A DNA stretch of 64,000 bases, from assembly GCF_009857475.1 (NCBI RefSeq), contig NZ_WWCJ01000014.1, positions 62,001 to 126,000 on the forward strand, written 5' to 3'. Positions 10,161 through 18,848 of the stretch are shown here, in pieces (within the stretch, counting starts at the first letter, position 1; each line of letters begins with the position of its first letter). Below the pieces are notes generated by a model. The model searched no databases, was not told where the DNA came from, and saw nothing but the letters and a program-made list of their open reading frames with translations. This stretch comes from Pseudoduganella guangdongensis. Lineage in GTDB: Bacteria; Pseudomonadota; Gammaproteobacteria; Burkholderiales; Burkholderiaceae_D. The translations under genes and the position numbers were made by a program.

Positions 10161-10824
10161 TTTCTTCCGCAACCCGCTGCGCGGCCTGTTCGGCGGCGCA
10201 GACCGGCCCACCATCCCGATCAAGGAACTGCGCGAGCGCGACCGGCGCCGCATGCTGAAGCACTTCCTGGCGCTGGAGCGGCACGACCGCCTGCTGCGCT
10301 TCGGCACCCCGGTAAACGACGAACAGATCACGCGCTACGTCGGCAGCATCGACTTCGACCGCGACCTGATATTCGGCGTGTACAACCGCGTCTTCAAGCT
10401 GGTCGCGGTGGGCCACCTGGCCTTCGCCGAGCGCGATGCCGACAAGCACAAGTCCACCGAGAAGGACCAGGTGGCCGAGTTCGGCATATCCGTGCTGAAG
10501 TCGGCGCGCGGCCTTGGCATCGGCTCCAGGATGTTCGAACGTGCCAACATCGCCTGCCGCAACAACGACGTCGACACGTTGTATATGCACTGCCTGTCGT
10601 CCAACGCCACCATGATGCACATCGCCAAAAAGGCAGGCATGGAGATCCACCGCGACCACGGCGAAGCCGACGCCTACCTCAAGCTCGGCCCGGCCGACCC
10701 GGCCAGCGTGCTGCAGGAAGCGATGGAAGAACAGCTGGCATCCCTCGACTACGCGCTGAAAGCCAACGTGCGCGCCGCCAGCAAATGGCTGGATAAGCTG
10801 CCTGGGGTAAAATCGGACGATTAA
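10147..10824 (+). CDS. GNAT family N-acetyltransferase
   Basis: A 225-residue protein with a GNAT fold in its middle part. The acetyl-CoA-binding loop appears as [15 protein letters not shown] (about residues 117-131), preceded by the beta strands [11 protein letters not shown] and VAEFGISV. The N-terminal 45 residues and the helical C-terminal tail ([21 protein letters not shown]) lie outside the domain. It starts inside the end of cca, so the pair is probably co-expressed. The substrate is unknown. Confidence 0.85.
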   Translation: MTSLNFFRNPLRGLFGGADRPTIPIKELRERDRRRMLKHFLALERHDRLLRFGTPVNDEQITRYVGSIDFDRDLIFGVYNRVFKLVAVGHLAFAERDADKHKSTEKDQVAEFGISVLKSARGLGIGSRMFERANIACRNNDVDTLYMHCLSSNATMMHIAKKAGMEIHRDHGEADAYLKLGPADPASVLQEAMEEQLASLDYALKANVRAASKWLDKLPGVKSDD

Positions 10825-10838
10825 CCGGGGAGGCAGCC

Positions 10839-11621
10839 ATGCCGCGCGCCATGCTGACAATTGCGGTCGTCCTGGCCCTGGCTGCGGCAAGGGCCGGTGC
10901 CGCGCCGCTCAACTTCTGCATGGAAGACATACCGCAGGCGCCATGGACCATGCCGGACGGCAGCGGCCTGAATATCGAGCTGCTCAAGCGCGTCGCCAAG
11001 TTGACCGGCGAGCAGTTCAACTACGTGGCGCGGCCATGGAAACGCTGCGAGGCAGAGACCCGCAGCGGCATCATGGATGGCATGATCGGTCCCTCCGACA
11101 ACCCGCGTCGCCGCGCCTTCAGCCGTCCGCCGCTCAAGGCCGACGGCACGCAAGACCCGTCGCGCGCCATGTACCACGACCACGTCGACCTGTACCTGCG
11201 CGTGGACAGCGGCGCTAGCTGGGACGGCAAGAACCTGCACAACCCACGCAAGATGGTGGTGGCCCAGCGCGGCTACTATATTGTGGAGATACTGCAGGCG
11301 CGCGGCCAGACCGTGATCGATACGGCCAAGGCGGCCGAAGACGGGCTAAGGCTGCTGGCCGCCGGCAGCGCCGACGTGGCCGTGCTGATGGGGCGCGATG
11401 CGGAAGCCCTGCTGCGCGACGATCCGCGCTACCTGGGCAAGGTGGTGCTGGCGAAGCAGCCCTTCGCCAGCTTCGACTTCCACCTGATGGTGGGCCGCAA
11501 GGCGTACGACAAGGACCCCAAGCGTTTCGAGGCGATCTGGAACGCGATCGCCAAGGTGCGCGCGACTACCGAGTACCAGCGCCTGGAGCAGTCGCAGGTG
11601 CGCCAGCACGATCACGACTGA
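10839..11621 (+). CDS. Periplasmic solute-binding protein (SBP_bac_3-like)
   Basis: The 260-residue protein has a signal peptide (about residues 1-21, cleavage after ARAGA) and the fold pattern of family 3 solute-binding proteins: PWTMPDGSGLNIELLKRVAKLTG at the ligand cleft, then SADVAVLMGRDAEALL and FHLMVGRKAY. No ABC permease or ATPase gene is near, so it may serve a distant transporter or be a stand-alone sensor-type protein. Its last 56 bp overlap the 3' end of the opposite-strand symporter gene. Confidence 0.8.
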   Translation: MPRAMLTIAVVLALAAARAGAAPLNFCMEDIPQAPWTMPDGSGLNIELLKRVAKLTGEQFNYVARPWKRCEAETRSGIMDGMIGPSDNPRRRAFSRPPLKADGTQDPSRAMYHDHVDLYLRVDSGASWDGKNLHNPRKMVVAQRGYYIVEILQARGQTVIDTAKAAEDGLRLLAAGSADVAVLMGRDAEALLRDDPRYLGKVVLAKQPFASFDFHLMVGRKAYDKDPKRFEAIWNAIAKVRATTEYQRLEQSQVRQHDHD

Positions 11622-12474
11622 GCACCGAACGCATGCCGTAGGCGAAGGCCAGGCCGCTCACATACATCAACACCCCGTACAGCGCGCCGGGCAGGGCGTA
11701 GGCGTCGTTCTGCAGCACGCTGCTGCCGATGACCATGGCCAGGGTGCCGTTCTGGATGGCGGTCTCGATGCCGAGCGTGACGGACTGCTGGCGCGACAGG
11801 CGGGCCAGCCAGGCCACGCCAAAGCCGCAGGCCAGCATGATCACATTGAGCGCCAGCGCAAACGGCGCCAGGGTGGTGAAGTTGGCGGTCAACAGCGCCC
11901 AGTTCTTGGCCACGGCCGCGATCACGATAAGGATGAACAGCACGGAGGCGATCTTGGTGCACACGCCCTCGATGCGCTGGCCGACGACGGGTTTCAGGTG
12001 GCGCAGGGTCATGCCGATGGCGACCGGCAGGCCAAGCATCAGCACCATTTGCTTCATCATGGCGCCGACCGGGGCTTGCACCACTTGCTCGCTACCGGCG
12101 AAGTGGCCGAGGGCGAAGGAGACCAGCAGCGGCAAGGTGAAAATGGTCAGCACGCTGGCTACGGCGGTGAAGCTCAATGCCAGTGCCACGTCGCCGCGTG
12201 CGATGTAGGTGAGCAGGTTGGAGGTGGTGCCGGTAGGGCAGGCGGCCAGGATCATGAAGCCGACCGCGAAGGCGCCGCCGATGCCGGCCACCTTCAGCAT
12301 GGCGAAGCAGGCCAGCGGCAGCAGCACGAAGTGGCACAACACGCCGACCAGCAGCGCGCGCGGCTGCTTGACGATGCGGCCAAAGTCGGCCGGGGTCAGG
12401 CCCAGGCCGAGGGAAAACATGATGAACGCGAGTGCGGCGGGCAGCAGCAGCGATGAAACGATGTCACCTTGCAT
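11566..12474 (-). CDS. Bile acid:sodium symporter (BASS) family protein
   Basis: A 302-residue inner membrane protein with about ten hydrophobic segments. It carries the BASS hallmarks ACPTGTTSNLLTYIARGDVALALSFTAV (about residues 78-105) and GIETAIQNGTLAMVI near residue 235, which form the crossed helices and Na+ sites. Such proteins import organic anions with sodium; the substrate here is unknown. The 3' end overlaps the convergent solute-binding protein gene by 56 bp. The start is ATG 12474, preceded on the minus strand by AAGGAGAC. Confidence 0.9.
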   Translation of the reverse strand: MQGDIVSSLLLPAALAFIMFSLGLGLTPADFGRIVKQPRALLVGVLCHFVLLPLACFAMLKVAGIGGAFAVGFMILAACPTGTTSNLLTYIARGDVALALSFTAVASVLTIFTLPLLVSFALGHFAGSEQVVQAPVGAMMKQMVLMLGLPVAIGMTLRHLKPVVGQRIEGVCTKIASVLFILIVIAAVAKNWALLTANFTTLAPFALALNVIMLACGFGVAWLARLSRQQSVTLGIETAIQNGTLAMVIGSSVLQNDAYALPGALYGVLMYVSGLAFAYGMRSVLSRDRAGAPATAPGAGTR

Positions 12475-12532
12475 TACGAAGTCTCCTTAATATAGTAGTC
12501 TTGCGTTTTCTACCATACCTCAAACTTCGCGG

Positions 12533-13201
12533 ATGAAGCCATTTTTCTTGATGCACAGTACCAAGCGCCACCCGTCGGCGGTGCTGCTTTTGACCCAACT
12601 GGCGGGCATGCTGCTCTACCCATTCCTGGAAACCATGCGCGGCGGCCACACGATCTTCAACCTGTTCGGTATTGTGGTGCTGGTGGTGGCGACGCGCATG
12701 GTGCGCCGCACGCCGGGCCATGCGTGGATCAGCGCCAGTATCGCCGGGCCGGTGGTGGTGCTGCTTTGCCTGCAGATGCTGTTTGACATGCCATGGCTGC
12801 TGCCCTGGTCGTCGGGGCTGGAGGCGGCCTTCTACTTTTATGCCGCGGTGAGCCTGGTGGCGTACATGATGGAAGACCGCGAGGCGACCACCGACGAACT
12901 GTTCGCCGCCGGCGCCGCATTTACCTTGCTGGCCTGGGCTTTCACCCACATTTTTGTGCTGCTGCAGGCGCTGCAGCCGGGCACTTTCGGTTCCGCCGTC
13001 AACCCGGCCGACCCGCGCACCTGGACGGAGTTGAACTACCTGAGCTTCGCGCTGCTGTCGAGCACCGGCATCGGCGACGTGATTCCCCTCACGCCCCACG
13101 CCCGCGCCATCGCCAGCGTCGAAATGCTGGTGGGGCTGATGTACCTGGCCGCCGTGGTCTCGCGCCTGATCGGCTTTACGCTGCAGTCCAACAAACAGTA
13201 G
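12533..13201 (+). CDS. Ion-channel-like membrane protein
   Basis: A 222-residue protein with about six hydrophobic segments. Its last two helices flank a re-entrant loop, LSFALLSSTGIGDVIPLTPHARA (about residues 170-190), which resembles the pore and selectivity filter of two-helix potassium channels (typical filter TVGYGD, here STGIGD). That matches the ion channel 2 family, but the filter is altered, so ion selectivity is uncertain. There is no cytoplasmic RCK domain. ATG 12551 is an alternative start; neither has a clear ribosome binding site. Confidence 0.7.
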   Translation: MKPFFLMHSTKRHPSAVLLLTQLAGMLLYPFLETMRGGHTIFNLFGIVVLVVATRMVRRTPGHAWISASIAGPVVVLLCLQMLFDMPWLLPWSSGLEAAFYFYAAVSLVAYMMEDREATTDELFAAGAAFTLLAWAFTHIFVLLQALQPGTFGSAVNPADPRTWTELNYLSFALLSSTGIGDVIPLTPHARAIASVEMLVGLMYLAAVVSRLIGFTLQSNKQ

Positions 13202-13204
13202 GTT

Positions 13205-13726
13205 TTATACCAGCGGCAAGGCGGTGGTGTCCTTGATGCGCTGCAGGGCGAAGGAGGATTTCACGTCCAGCACGGCGGGGTGGCGCAGCAGGGTGGCCAT
13301 CATGAAGCGCGAGAAGTGGTCCATGTCTTCCACGTGCACGCGCAGCAGGTAGTCCATTTCGCCGGTCATGGCGTAGCAAGCCACCACTTCCGGCCATTGC
13401 TCCACGGCCACCGCGAAGTCGGCGCGCGGCGAGGTGCCGGTCGGGTTCACACCGAGGGCGCGCGCGTTGCTGTGGGCGGCGGCGTCGCTGTGCTTTTCCA
13501 GGCGCACGTTGACGTAGGCCAGCAGGCCGAGGCCGATTTTGTCCGGGTCGAGCAGCGCCACGTACTGGCGGATCACGCCTTCCTCTTCCAGGCGCTTGAT
13601 GCGGCGCAGGCAGGGGGAGGGGGAGAGGTTGACTTGCTCTGCGACATCCTGGTTCGACAGGCGGCCATCCGTTTGCAATATGGACAAAATCTTGCGGTCA
13701 GTTTTATCCAGCGCAATCTTGGTCAT
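13205..13726 (-). CDS. Lrp/AsnC family transcriptional regulator
   Basis: A 173-residue DNA-binding protein. The N-terminal winged helix-turn-helix is LDKTDRKILSILQTDGRLSNQDVAEQVNLS followed by PCLRRIKRLEEEG. The C-terminal effector domain (RAM) contains VVACYAMTGEMDYLLRV. A segment of about 14 residues (ALGVNPTGTSPRAD) inserted before the RAM core is unusual for the family. The start is ATG 13726 with AGAGG upstream, not the longer frame. It is divergent from hppD, and the shared gap contains Lrp-like palindromes, so it probably controls hppD and itself. Confidence 0.93.
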   Translation of the reverse strand: MTKIALDKTDRKILSILQTDGRLSNQDVAEQVNLSPSPCLRRIKRLEEEGVIRQYVALLDPDKIGLGLLAYVNVRLEKHSDAAAHSNARALGVNPTGTSPRADFAVAVEQWPEVVACYAMTGEMDYLLRVHVEDMDHFSRFMMATLLRHPAVLDVKSSFALQRIKDTTALPLV

Positions 13727-13752
13727 AAATTCCTCTTTCAATCGATGTTCTG

Positions 13753-13770
13753 GCAATATTATTGCTCAAT
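13753..13770. promoter_or_regulatory. Candidate Lrp/AsnC operator
   Basis: GCAAT-ATT-ATTGC (13753-13765) is a perfect 5-bp inverted repeat with an A/T centre, overlapping ATTG-CT-CAAT (13761-13770). It fits the loose Lrp/AsnC pattern of short arms around an A/T core and sits in the divergent lrp-hppD gap. A TATACT box at 13820-13825 may be the hppD -10. Confidence 0.45.
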
Positions 13771-13853
13771 GCGATCGTTGTTGGGAAATGTTTGCAATTA
13801 AATGTCGCAGCCCGGGGACTATACTGTGCGCAATTCTAATAGGGAGACGCACC

Positions 13854-14981
13854 ATGAAATTCACCCCATGGGAAAACCCAATGGGCACCGACGGTTTCGA
13901 ATTCGTCGAGTTCGCCGCACCAGATCCCAAAGCCCTCGGTAAGTTGTTCGAAAACATGGGCTTTACCGCTATCGCCCGTCACCGCCACAAGGACGTGACG
14001 CTGTACCGCCAGGGCGATATCAACTTCATTATTAACGCTGAGCAAGATTCCTTCGCCCAGCGCTTCGCGCGCCAGCACGGTCCGTCCGTGTGCGCGATTG
14101 CCATCCGCGTCAACGATGCGGCCTTTGCTTACCAGCGCGCGCTGGAATTGGGCGCGTGGGGTTTTGACAACAAAACCGGTCCGATGGAGCTGAACATCCC
14201 GGCCATCAAGGGCGTGGGCGACTCCCTGCTGTACCTGGTGGACCGCTGGCGCGGCAAGAATGCGGCCGACGGCAAGCCGACCGGCGCAATTGGCGATATC
14301 TCGATTTATGACGCGGACTTCGTGGCCATCGAGGGCGCGAACCCGAACCCGGTCGGCAATGGCCTGACCTATATCGACCACCTGACCCACAATGTGCACC
14401 GTGGCCGCATGAAGGAATGGGCGGATTTCTATGAGCGCCTGTTTAACTTCCGCGAGGTGCGCTACTTCGATATCGAAGGCAAGCTGACCGGCCTGAAGTC
14501 GAAGGCCATGACTTCGCCTTGCGGCAAGATCCGCATCCCGATCAATGAGTCGTCGGATGACAAGTCGCAGATCGCCGAGTACCTGAACGAGTACCACGGT
14601 GAAGGCATCCAGCACATTGCATTGGGGACCGACGGCATTTATCAGTCGGTGCAGGGGCTGCGCGACCAGGGCATCGTGTTCCAGGACACGATCGAGACCT
14701 ACTATGAATTGGTCAACCGCCGCTTGCCGAACCATGGCGAGAATGTTGAGGAGCTGCGCCGCTTGCGCATCCTGATCGACGGTCATTCGAACGAGTCGGA
14801 GCGTGAGCTGCTGCTGCAGATCTTTACCCAGAATGTGATTGGGCCGATCTTCTTTGAGATCATCCAGCGTAAGGGCGACCAGGGCTTCGGCGAGGGCAAC
14901 TTCCGCGCGCTGTTCGAATCGATTGAGCTGGACCAGATTCGACGCGGCGTGCTGGAAGATCCTTCCAAGTCGGCTGCGTAA
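13854..14981 (+). CDS. hppD: 4-hydroxyphenylpyruvate dioxygenase
   Basis: This iron(II) enzyme turns 4-hydroxyphenylpyruvate into homogentisate, the second step of tyrosine catabolism. The protein is 375 residues with two vicinal-oxygen-chelate domains. The expected iron ligands are visible in DHLTHNV (His), IQHIALGT (His) and IFFEIIQRKG (Glu). The start ATG 13854 follows AGGGAGA; the open frame continues upstream without a better start. It lies opposite an Lrp regulator and upstream of a 2-oxoacid ferredoxin oxidoreductase gene, consistent with an aromatic amino acid degradation region. Confidence 0.97.
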   Translation: MKFTPWENPMGTDGFEFVEFAAPDPKALGKLFENMGFTAIARHRHKDVTLYRQGDINFIINAEQDSFAQRFARQHGPSVCAIAIRVNDAAFAYQRALELGAWGFDNKTGPMELNIPAIKGVGDSLLYLVDRWRGKNAADGKPTGAIGDISIYDADFVAIEGANPNPVGNGLTYIDHLTHNVHRGRMKEWADFYERLFNFREVRYFDIEGKLTGLKSKAMTSPCGKIRIPINESSDDKSQIAEYLNEYHGEGIQHIALGTDGIYQSVQGLRDQGIVFQDTIETYYELVNRRLPNHGENVEELRRLRILIDGHSNESERELLLQIFTQNVIGPIFFEIIQRKGDQGFGEGNFRALFESIELDQIRRGVLEDPSKSAA

Positions 14982-15080
14982 CCCCGGTAAACCAGGGTCA
15001 GACCCAAGGGTCAGACCCTGACACGCGACCGCCGCAGACCGGGGTCAGACCCTCGGGTCTGACCCCGCCTTACCGGGTTA
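14982..15080. repeat. Composite GGGTCAGACCC palindromic repeat
   Basis: This element fills most of the hppD-oxidoreductase gap. It contains a direct pair of GGGTCAGACCC, a spacer, then GGGTCAGACCC and GGGTCTGACCC in opposition, closed by CCGGGTT. The organisation closely matches 4339-4430, including the GTAAACC start and CCGGGTT end, so it is one repeated unit of about 90-100 bp and not chance palindromes. Confidence 0.82.
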
Positions 15081-15152
15081 AAAGTATTCCCGGCAACCCC
15101 GCATCAAGACGGGGCGCCGTTCACAATTTAAGAAGTTTTGGAGACAACCCTG

Positions 15153-18100
15153 ATGAACGCACCCGTCAAGAGTGGCGAGCTATCGCCAGCGCACGACATC
15201 ACCCTCGACGATAAGTGGACCCTGGAGCGCGGCCGCGCCTTCATGACCGGCACCCAGGCGCTGATCCGCCTGCCGATGATGCAGCGCGAGCGCGACCTGA
15301 AAGCCGGCCTGAACACCGCCGGCTACATCACCGGCTACCGCGGTTCCCCTGTCACCTCGGTCGACCAGACCGCGATGAAGGCCAAGAAGCACCTCGACGC
15401 GCACCACGTCAAATTCCACCCCGGTATGAACGAAGACCTGGCGGCGACCGCCGTCTGGGGCACCCAGCAAACCAACCTGTTCGAAGACGCCAAGTACGAC
15501 GGCGTATTCGCCATGTGGTACGGCAAGGGCCCGGGCGTTGACCGCTGCGGCGACGTCTTCAAGCACGGCAACAACGCCGGCTCCGCCAAGCATGGCGGCG
15601 TGCTGGTGCTGGCCGGCGACGACCACGCGGCCAAGTCCTCCTCCACCGCGCACCAGTCGGACCATATCCTGAACGCCTGCGGCATCCCGGTGCTGTACCC
15701 GTCCTCGGTGCAGGAATACATCGACTACGGCCTGCACGCCTGGGCCATGAGCCGCTACACCGGCCTGTGGGTGTCCATGAAATGCGTCACCGACATCATC
15801 GAATCGGGCGCCGTGGTGGACTTCGACCCGGACCGCGTGCAGATCCAGATGCCGGACGACTTCGAGCTGCCGGCCGGCGGCCTGAATATCCGCTGGCCGG
15901 ACACCGTGCTGGACATGGAAGTCCGCATGAACACCTACAAGTGGTACGCCGCCCTGGCCTACTGCCGCGCCAATAAGCTGAACAAGATCATCTGGGATGC
16001 GCCCAAGCCGAAGATCGGCATCATCACTGCCGGCAAATCCTACCTGGACACGCGCCAGGCGTTGGCCGACCTGGGCATCGACGAGCAAGCCGCCGCCGAT
16101 ATCGGCATCCGCCTGTACAAGATCGGCATGACCTGGCCGCTGGAAGCGGACGGCGTGCACGAATTCGCCAAAGGCCTGGACGAGATCCTGGTGGTGGAAG
16201 AAAAGCGCCAGATCCTGGAATACGCGCTGAAGGAAGAGCTGTACAACCTGCCGGACGGCGAGCGTCCGCGCGTGGTCGGCAAATTCGACGACACCGGCGA
16301 ATGGAGCAACCACGGCAAGACCGGCCACGGCGACTGGCTGCTGCCGGCCACCTATGAGCTGAACCCGGCCCAGATCGCGCGCGCCATCGCCTCGCGTATT
16401 GAGCACTACTGCAAAGACCATCCGGTGGCGGCGCGCGTGAAAGAGCGTATCGCCTTCCTGGAAGCGAAAGAGCTGGCGCTGAAAAACCTGCCGGCCAAGG
16501 CCAATCCGGAAACCGACCGCATTCCTTACTTCTGCTCCGGCTGCCCGCACAACTCGTCGACCAAGGTGCCGGAAGGCTCGCGCGCCCTGGCCGGTATCGG
16601 CTGCCACTACATGGTGCTGTGGATGGACCGCGAAACGTCCACCTTCACCCATATGGGCGCGGAAGGCGTGACCTGGGTCGGCCAGGCGCCGTTCACCAAC
16701 GAGAAGCACGTCTTCACCAACCTGGGCGACGGCACCTATTTCCACTCCGGCATCCTGGCCATCCGCGCGGCCGTGGCGGCCAAGGTCAACATCACCTACA
16801 AGATCCTCTACAACGACGCCGTGGCAATGACCGGCGGCCAGAACGTGGACGGCCCGCTCGACCCTGGCATGATCTCGCGCCAGATCGCAGCGGAAGGCGT
16901 GACCCCGATCATCGTTGTCACCGACGAGCCGGAAAAGTACCCGGACGACTACAACTGGGCGCCCGGCGTCACCGTGCGCCACCGCTCCGAGCTGATGGAC
17001 GTGCAGCGCGAGCTGCGCGACAAGCCGGGCGTGTCGGCCATGATCTACGACCAGACCTGCGCCTCCGAGAAGCGCCGCCGCCGCAAAAAAGGCGAGTTCC
17101 CCGACCCGGCCAAGCGCGCCGTGATCAATGAAGCCGTGTGCGAAGGCTGCGGCGACTGCTCCGTGCAGTCCAACTGCCTGTCGGTGGAGCCGCTGGAAAC
17201 TGAACTGGGCCGCAAGCGCCAGATCAACCAGTCCAGCTGCAACAAGGACTTCTCCTGCGTCAACGGTTTCTGCCCGTCCTTTGTGACGGTGGAGGGCGGC
17301 GGCCTGAAGAAACCGAAAAAGGCGGCAGCAGCGGGCGGCGGCGAAGTGCCGGCCCTGCCATCGCCAGTGCTGCCTTCGACTGAGAACCCGTACGGCATCC
17401 TGATCACCGGCATCGGCGGCACCGGCGTGGTGACCGTGGGCCAGATCCTGGCCGTGGCGGCCCACGTGGAAGGCAAGGGCGCTATTGTGCTGGACATGTC
17501 CGGCCTGGCCCAGAAGGGCGGCCCGGTGATGTCGCACGTGCGCCTGGCGGACAAGCAGTCCGACCTGCACTCGACCCGCGTCGGCACCGGCAGCGCCGAC
17601 CTGGTGGTGGGGTGTGACCAGATCGTGACTGCCTCGAAGGACGCCTTGTCGCGCATGGGCGAGGGCCGGACCTGGGCCGCCATCAACTCGACCGGCGCCA
17701 CCACGGCGGCCTTCGTGAAGAACCCGGACTGGCAATTCCCTGGCAACTCGTCGCAAGCCGAGATCAAACGCGCCTGCGGCGAAGCCAACGTGGAATTCGT
17801 CGATGCGGGCAAGATCGCCACCGCGCTGATGGGCGACTCCATCGCCACCAATATGTTCATGCTGGGCTACGCCTTCCAGAAGGGCAAAGTGCCGCTCAGC
17901 GAAGAAGCGCTGATGAAGGCGATCGAGCTGAATGGCGTGCAAGTGGGCTTCAACAAGTCGGCCTTCAACTGGGGCCGCTACTGCGCGCACGACCCCGCCG
18001 CCGTGGCCAAGCTGGCCACCCCGGCCACCGTGATCGAATTCAAGCGCACCCAGACGCTGGAAGAGATCATCGCCAAGCGCGTGGAACTGCTGACCGCCTA

Positions 18101-18701
18101 CCAGGACGCGGCCTACGCCAAGCAGTACAGCGACTTCGTGGCGCAGGTGCAGGCGGCGGAAAGCGCCTTCGGCAGCAAGAAGTTGACCGAAGCGGTGGCC
18201 CGCTACATGTACAAGCTGATGGCCTACAAGGACGAGTACGAAGTGGCGCGCCTGCACAGCGACCCGGCCTTCCGCGCGAAGATCGCCAATATGTTCGAAG
18301 GCGATTACAAGGTGAAGTTCCACCTGGCGCCGCCGCTGCTGGCGAAGAAGGACAAGGACGGCCACCTGGTCAAGCAGGAATTCGGCCCGTGGATGCTGAC
18401 GGCCTTCGGCGTGCTGGCCAAGTTCAAAGGCCTGCGCGGTACCGCCCTTGACGTATTCGGCTACACCGCAGAGCGCAAGATGGAGCGCGCCCTGATCGGC
18501 GAATACCGCAACACCGTCACCGGCCTGCTGGGCAAGCTGGACGCCGACAACCTGGCCACCGCCGTTGCCATCGCCCGCATTCCGGAAGACATCCGCGGCT
18601 ACGGCCACGTCAAGGAGCGCCATCTGAAAGCAGCCAAGCAGAAGGAAGCCACGCTGCTGGCCGAGTTCAGCAAGCCGAAGCTCGCATCGCACGCCGCTTA
18701 A
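15153..18701 (+). CDS. Indolepyruvate:ferredoxin oxidoreductase, fused subunits
   Basis: A 1182-residue cytoplasmic thiamine-diphosphate/iron-sulfur enzyme that oxidatively decarboxylates aryl 2-oxoacids to aryl-acyl-CoA with ferredoxin. The N-terminal third is the pyrimidine-binding domain (TAGYITGYRGSPVT). The middle has the TPP domain (CSGCPHNSSTKVPEG, YNDAVAMTGGQNVDG) and a cysteine-rich cluster region (VCEGCGDCS, about residue 660). The C-terminal third is the IorB-like domain (GITGIGGTGVVTVGQILA, about residue 750) plus a family-specific tail. The start ATG 15153 has GGAG 9 bp upstream. It follows hppD, and together they point to catabolism of transaminated aromatic amino acids. Confidence 0.93.
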   Translation: MNAPVKSGELSPAHDITLDDKWTLERGRAFMTGTQALIRLPMMQRERDLKAGLNTAGYITGYRGSPVTSVDQTAMKAKKHLDAHHVKFHPGMNEDLAATAVWGTQQTNLFEDAKYDGVFAMWYGKGPGVDRCGDVFKHGNNAGSAKHGGVLVLAGDDHAAKSSSTAHQSDHILNACGIPVLYPSSVQEYIDYGLHAWAMSRYTGLWVSMKCVTDIIESGAVVDFDPDRVQIQMPDDFELPAGGLNIRWPDTVLDMEVRMNTYKWYAALAYCRANKLNKIIWDAPKPKIGIITAGKSYLDTRQALADLGIDEQAAADIGIRLYKIGMTWPLEADGVHEFAKGLDEILVVEEKRQILEYALKEELYNLPDGERPRVVGKFDDTGEWSNHGKTGHGDWLLPATYELNPAQIARAIASRIEHYCKDHPVAARVKERIAFLEAKELALKNLPAKANPETDRIPYFCSGCPHNSSTKVPEGSRALAGIGCHYMVLWMDRETSTFTHMGAEGVTWVGQAPFTNEKHVFTNLGDGTYFHSGILAIRAAVAAKVNITYKILYNDAVAMTGGQNVDGPLDPGMISRQIAAEGVTPIIVVTDEPEKYPDDYNWAPGVTVRHRSELMDVQRELRDKPGVSAMIYDQTCASEKRRRRKKGEFPDPAKRAVINEAVCEGCGDCSVQSNCLSVEPLETELGRKRQINQSSCNKDFSCVNGFCPSFVTVEGGGLKKPKKAAAAGGGEVPALPSPVLPSTENPYGILITGIGGTGVVTVGQILAVAAHVEGKGAIVLDMSGLAQKGGPVMSHVRLADKQSDLHSTRVGTGSADLVVGCDQIVTASKDALSRMGEGRTWAAINSTGATTAAFVKNPDWQFPGNSSQAEIKRACGEANVEFVDAGKIATALMGDSIATNMFMLGYAFQKGKVPLSEEALMKAIELNGVQVGFNKSAFNWGRYCAHDPAAVAKLATPATVIEFKRTQTLEEIIAKRVELLTAYQDAAYAKQYSDFVAQVQAAESAFGSKKLTEAVARYMYKLMAYKDEYEVARLHSDPAFRAKIANMFEGDYKVKFHLAPPLLAKKDKDGHLVKQEFGPWMLTAFGVLAKFKGLRGTALDVFGYTAERKMERALIGEYRNTVTGLLGKLDADNLATAVAIARIPEDIRGYGHVKERHLKAAKQKEATLLAEFSKPKLASHAA

Positions 18702-18702
18702 A

Positions 18703-18723
18703 AAATGGGGACGTACCCCATTT
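18703..18723. repeat. GGGGACGTACCCC palindrome
   Basis: AAATGGGG-ACGT-CCCCATTT type perfect palindrome (arms of 10 bases around a central base pair step) starting immediately after the oxidoreductase stop codon and ahead of an intrinsic terminator. It belongs to a second, different repeat type from the GGGTCAGACCC elements. Confidence 0.7.
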
Positions 18724-18733
18724 AATTTGCAAC

Positions 18734-18767
18734 AAAAGCCGGGGAGCAATTCTGTCCCCGGCTTTTT
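18734..18767 (+). terminator. Rho-independent terminator
   Basis: An 8-bp stem, GCCGGGGA (18738-18745) with TCCCCGGC (18755-18762), has a 9-base loop, AAAA before it and TTTTT after it. It should end the transcript of the oxidoreductase gene. The AAAA on the left could extend the stem and make it work on the minus strand too. Confidence 0.9.
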
Positions 18768-18848
18768 CATAAGCATCTGCGAATTCATTCGTTCAGTAAT
18801 GAATGTGGAATTGCTAAGGTGGCGCCTCGTCATCAGAGGACCACTTCA

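Noticed and set aside
15180-18833. A 1217-codon minus-strand frame opposite the oxidoreductase
   Set aside because: It is composed of His/Gly/Arg/Val repeats with no recognisable domain, while the plus strand encodes a complete conserved enzyme.
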